From the NCBI GenBank assembly GCA_002726335.1, contig PBSR01000073.1, positions 1 through 18,311 on the forward strand: a stretch of 18,311 nucleotides of DNA. The letters are read 5' to 3'. Source of the DNA: Gemmatimonadaceae bacterium. GTDB lineage: Bacteria; Latescibacterota; UBA2968; UBA8231. Every line of letters begins with the position of its first letter. Within the stretch, counting starts at the first letter, position 1. Positions 15,915 through 18,311 of the stretch are shown piece by piece. The notes beneath the pieces are model-generated. The model did not search any database. It was not told the origin of the DNA and was given only the letters and a program-made list of their open reading frames with translations. The position numbers and the translations under genes are program-made.

Positions 15915-16997
15915 ATGGCGATGACTGGGATTGAAAGAATCGGCAATATCCTGCGGCGGCAGCCGGTGGATCGCATCGGCCTGTTCGAGCACTTCTGGGG
16001 TGACACACTGCAGAAGTGGCAGGGAGAGGGACACATCGACGAGGGGGAGGATCTGGCCTCCCATTTCGGCTTCGATATGACCACCTGCGGGGGGATCAAC
16101 ATGGTGGCCGATCTCGACTTCGTGCCCGAGGTGCTGGAGGAGACCGACGAGACCATCGTGACTCGTGATGGCAATGGTGCCGTGCTGCGGCGCCACAAGC
16201 TGCACTCGTCGACACCGGAACACATCGACTTCGCCGTCAAGGAGAGGTCTGCATGGGAGGAGCTGATCAAGCCGCAGCTGATTCCCGGAACGCGGCGCAT
16301 CAACTTCCAGGCCTACCGTGCGGCGAAGAAGGCCGCCGCTGATGAGGAACGGTTCTTCTGCTGGGCGGGAGTCAACAGCTTTGAGCTGATGCACCCGGTA
16401 TGCGGTCACGAGTACATGCTGATGGGGATGGCCACCGACCCGGACTGGGTAAAGGATATGGCCATGACGTATGCCGAGACGAGCATTGCCCTGCAGGAAA
16501 TCCTGTTCGCCGAAGAGGGCAAGCCGGACGGCATATGGTACTACGAGGACATGGGCTTCAAGCAGCGGCCTTTCATGTCGCCGGCGATGTATCGCGAGAT
16601 TATCAAGCCGGCCCACCAGAAGACCATGGACTTCTCACATTCCCAGGGGCTGCAGGTCATCATGCACTCCTGCGGCTTCGTCGAACCCCTGCTCGGCGAC
16701 ATGGTCGACGCCGGGATCGATTGCCTGCAGGTGATGGAGGTGAAGGCGGGCATGGACCCGGTGCGCATCAAGCAGAACTTCGGCGATCGCATCAGCCTGT
16801 TCGGCGGCATGGATGCGCGCAACCTGGTGGCCAACGACCGGGATGCGATCCGGGCCGAGCTGCAGGCAAAGATCCCGCTGCTGAAGGAGGGTTTCGGCTA
16901 CATCCTGCACTCGGATCACTCGATCCCGACGACGACGGAGTACGAGACGTATCGTTACTTCGTCGACGAGGGACTGCGACTGGGAGCTTACAACTAG
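15915..16997 (+). CDS. URO-D-like (COG0407) protein, possible corrinoid methyltransferase relative
   Basis: A complete 360-residue protein of the uroporphyrinogen decarboxylase superfamily; GCGAGG lies 5 bases before the ATG. The N-terminal block RIGNILRRQPVDRIGLFEHFWG is the usual family opening. The central strand reads VIMHSCG (H251, C253), the H-x-C site that binds zinc in MtaA/MtbA-type methylcobamide:CoM methyltransferases, and is followed by GIDCLQ (C270). The C-terminal loop reads YILHSDHSIP (H332, H335), where methanogen enzymes carry a third cysteine. It is therefore more likely a corrinoid- or folate-linked demethylase, or an enzyme of unknown reaction, than haem-pathway UroD, whose N-terminal arginine signature is not obvious. 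Such proteins are multiplied in glycan-degrading marine lineages, where their substrates are mostly unknown. It stands alone, divergent from the lyase operon, and ends 20 bases from a convergent gene. Confidence 0.85.
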   Translation: MAMTGIERIGNILRRQPVDRIGLFEHFWGDTLQKWQGEGHIDEGEDLASHFGFDMTTCGGINMVADLDFVPEVLEETDETIVTRDGNGAVLRRHKLHSSTPEHIDFAVKERSAWEELIKPQLIPGTRRINFQAYRAAKKAAADEERFFCWAGVNSFELMHPVCGHEYMLMGMATDPDWVKDMAMTYAETSIALQEILFAEEGKPDGIWYYEDMGFKQRPFMSPAMYREIIKPAHQKTMDFSHSQGLQVIMHSCGFVEPLLGDMVDAGIDCLQVMEVKAGMDPVRIKQNFGDRISLFGGMDARNLVANDRDAIRAELQAKIPLLKEGFGYILHSDHSIPTTTEYETYRYFVDEGLRLGAYN

Positions 16998-17025
16998 GCT
17001 CTACTCCGCCAGGCTCTCTACTCCG
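16996..17025. repeat. Imperfect short direct repeat across two gene ends
   Basis: AGGCTCTACTCCG (16996-17008) is repeated as AGGCTCTCTACTCCG (17011-17025), differing by a 2-base CT insertion. The first copy begins within the URO-D-like stop codon and the second contains the stop of the convergent TPR gene. It looks like a small local duplication. Confidence 0.5.
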
Positions 17026-17515
17026 ACTGCACCGCCGCGTCGTCCCGTGGGCGGGGCTCCAGCTTGCTGGCTTCGATGGCGCGGACGCAGGCGTTGCGGT
17101 GCAGAATCGCGTCATCGTCGTCTGCCGGGCTCAGTTCGTGCGCCCGATCGAATAACTCCAGCGCCCGTTCCATCTCTTCAAAGGCGTCGAACTGAGAACC
17201 GGGATAGGCCCGGCTGATCCGGGACTTGGCGTGACGCTCCCAGATGATGCCGGCGTAGTAGGTGCGGGCGTACTCACCCTCGAGACGCGGTACACATTCG
17301 AGTGCTGTGTTGACGCCGATCTTGGCTTCCAGATCAAACTGGTCCGTCAACGCCAGCAACAGGCCGACGAGGGCCTGCTGGTTGTTCTCGTCGATGGCGA
17401 GGATATCATGGCAGATACTCTCGGCTACACGCGGCTGGTTGAGCAGGCGGTAGCGCTCAACCCTTTCAAGCGCTCGGGGAACTGCCTCGGGACGAATCCT
17501 CTGCAATTCGGTCAT
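17018..17515 (-). CDS. Small tetratricopeptide-repeat-like protein
   Basis: A 165-residue, helix-rich, probably cytoplasmic protein. The ATG at + strand 17513-17515 gives MTELQRIRPEAVPRALERVE and has AGGA about 8 bases upstream; the frame stays open for 59 more residues, but that stretch is rich in Pro, Ala and Arg and unlike the rest. Residues about 28-61 (VAESICHDILAIDENNQQAL and on) and 111-145 (AFEEMERALELFDRAHELSP and on) show the small/large residue spacing of TPR helices, with the typical P or N near each end. TPR proteins act as binding scaffolds, so no reaction is implied. It is transcribed divergently from the sulfatase at 17680, and a 16-base palindrome overlaps its ribosome site. 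Partner and role are unknown. Confidence 0.65.
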   Translation of the reverse strand: MTELQRIRPEAVPRALERVERYRLLNQPRVAESICHDILAIDENNQQALVGLLLALTDQFDLEAKIGVNTALECVPRLEGEYARTYYAGIIWERHAKSRISRAYPGSQFDAFEEMERALELFDRAHELSPADDDDAILHRNACVRAIEASKLEPRPRDDAAVQSE

Positions 17516-17518
17516 GGT

Positions 17519-17534
17519 TTCGATCCTGATCGAA
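17519..17534. promoter_or_regulatory. Palindrome overlapping the TPR gene ribosome site
   Basis: TTCGATC (17519-17525), CT, GATCGAA (17528-17534) is a perfect 7+7 inverted repeat starting 3 bases upstream of the TPR gene ATG, in the 164-base divergent region before the second sulfatase. It covers the AGGA ribosome site. A dimeric regulator or a translation-blocking hairpin could use it. Confidence 0.4.
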
Positions 17535-17679
17535 GACGCGCTCTTCAGCGGGATGACGGCGAACCCCGCAAAGAAAGGGATCGAGGCCGGACGACGCCAT
17601 CTCGTCGGATCTGGCGCCGCAGGCCGAGTGCCGTCCTGTTGCTGGCCCTCTGTCCCAGGCCTCTCTACCTTGATGAGAA

Positions 17680-18311
17680 ATGAGTTCGCCAAACATCATA
17701 TATATCCTCGCCGACGACATGGGGTACGGGGACATGGGCTGCAACAACGCCGCATCCCGTATCCCCACGCCCAACCTGGACCGGCTCGCCGCCTCCGGCA
17801 TGCGTTTCACCAACGCCCACGCGCCGTCCAGCGTCTGCACGCCCAGCCGCTACGCCGTTCTCACCGGACGGTACTGCTGGCGATCGCGTCTCCAGAACGG
17901 CATCGTCTGGCAGTGGGATGCGGCCCTGATCGAGCCGGACCGGCTGACGGTAGCTGATGTGCTGCGCGATCAGGGCTATCGCACCGCCTGTATCGGCAAA
18001 TGGCATCTCGGCTGGGACTGGTCGCTGACCGACGGCTCCCGGGCCAACGATCACGTCGAATTCGGCGTCATCGACGGACCGAATCGCCATCCCCTGAACG
18101 ATCGGATTGACTACTCGAAGCCCATGGGCGGAGGGCCCACTGACCACGGCTTCGATAGCTACTTCGGTGACGATGTACCCAACTTCCCGCCCTACACCTG
18201 GTTCGAAGACAACCGCGTCACGCAGGCACCGACCGTGCCGAAGCCGGACGAGATGTTCGGCGCCCCCGGCGACATGGTGCCGGACTGGACGCTGGAGGCG
18301 GTGATGCCCGA
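17680..18311 (+). CDS. Type I sulfatase, N-terminal part (cut by window end)
   Basis: An open frame of 210 full codons runs from an ATG at 17680 to the last base with no stop, so the gene continues outside. The start MSSPNIIYILADDMGYGDMG is the classic sulfatase N-terminus with the metal-binding D12-D13. The formylglycine motif is C53-T-P-S-R57 in SSVCTPSRYAVLTGRY, and GKWHLG follows at 106-111 (K107, H109). DHGFDSYFG is also typical. The protein begins directly with the catalytic domain, without a signal peptide. Family members of this type are usually 450-550 residues, so about 40 percent is visible. A weak GATGAG lies just upstream of the ATG. It is a different sulfatase from the one at 10994-12337, with an insertion-like NRHPLNDRIDYSKP stretch after GKWHLG, and probably has another substrate position. 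Confidence 0.92.
   Translation, partial: MSSPNIIYILADDMGYGDMGCNNAASRIPTPNLDRLAASGMRFTNAHAPSSVCTPSRYAVLTGRYCWRSRLQNGIVWQWDAALIEPDRLTVADVLRDQGYRTACIGKWHLGWDWSLTDGSRANDHVEFGVIDGPNRHPLNDRIDYSKPMGGGPTDHGFDSYFGDDVPNFPPYTWFEDNRVTQAPTVPKPDEMFGAPGDMVPDWTLEAVMP

Noticed and set aside
17516..17692. 59-residue N-terminal extension of the TPR protein
   Set aside because: Its Pro/Arg-rich composition is unlike the helical body, and it would overlap the start of the divergent sulfatase gene.

Overview
The window is GC-rich bacterial DNA, densely coded on both strands, with 14 protein genes that can be supported with fair confidence, plus two less certain small ORFs. The gene mix is two very large heparinase II/III-type polysaccharide lyases with N-terminal zinc ribbons, two type I sulfatases, two uroporphyrinogen-decarboxylase-like (URO-D) proteins, a sugar isomerase/epimerase-type TIM barrel and a calcineurin-type phosphoesterase. 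Such a mix is typical of the large, glycan-degrading genomes of marine or sponge-associated groups such as Latescibacterota, Poribacteria, Planctomycetota or Lentisphaerota. That placement is an inference from gene content; no 16S or other marker gene is present, so it is tentative. No rRNA, tRNA, CRISPR array, integrase or insertion sequence was seen, and no stretch over 300 bases lacks a gene.

Layout from left to right. Bases 1-744 hold the 3' part of a URO-D-like gene. Bases 812-1429 (-) hold a small nucleotide-kinase-like protein whose Walker A lysine is replaced by valine. Bases 1540-6296 (+) form a likely operon: a 1009-residue heparinase-like lyase, a sugar isomerase/epimerase-like protein starting inside the lyase stop (ATGA overlap), and a cation diffusion facilitator 12 bases further on. 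Bases 6303-9560 (-) carry a complete four-subunit quinol:fumarate reductase operon, frdABCD, with a candidate promoter and a GAAC-N4-GTTC box upstream. A 64-codon orphan ORF (9719-9913, +) follows.

Bases 9930-15648 (-) form a tightly coupled operon: a second, 1104-residue heparinase-like lyase, then a sulfatase, then a metallophosphoesterase, joined by ATGA and TGATG stop/start overlaps. A 25- to 29-codon upstream ORF is coupled to the lyase start in the same way, behind a reasonable -35/-10 pair. Bases 15915-16997 (+) hold a full-length URO-D-like protein, 17018-17515 (-) a small TPR-type protein, and from 17680 to the right edge (+) the N-terminal part of a second sulfatase.

Working model (inference): two lyase-centred catabolic units for acidic, probably sulfated, glycans surround a housekeeping-type anaerobic respiration operon. 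The lyases would depolymerise uronic-acid-containing chains, the sulfatases would remove sulfate, and the isomerase and phosphoesterase would act on released products. None of these enzymes starts with a recognisable signal peptide. The zinc ribbons, with their reduced cysteines, also fit the cytoplasm, so the units may work on imported oligosaccharides rather than outside the cell. No SusC/SusD pair, ABC importer or TonB receptor is in the window.
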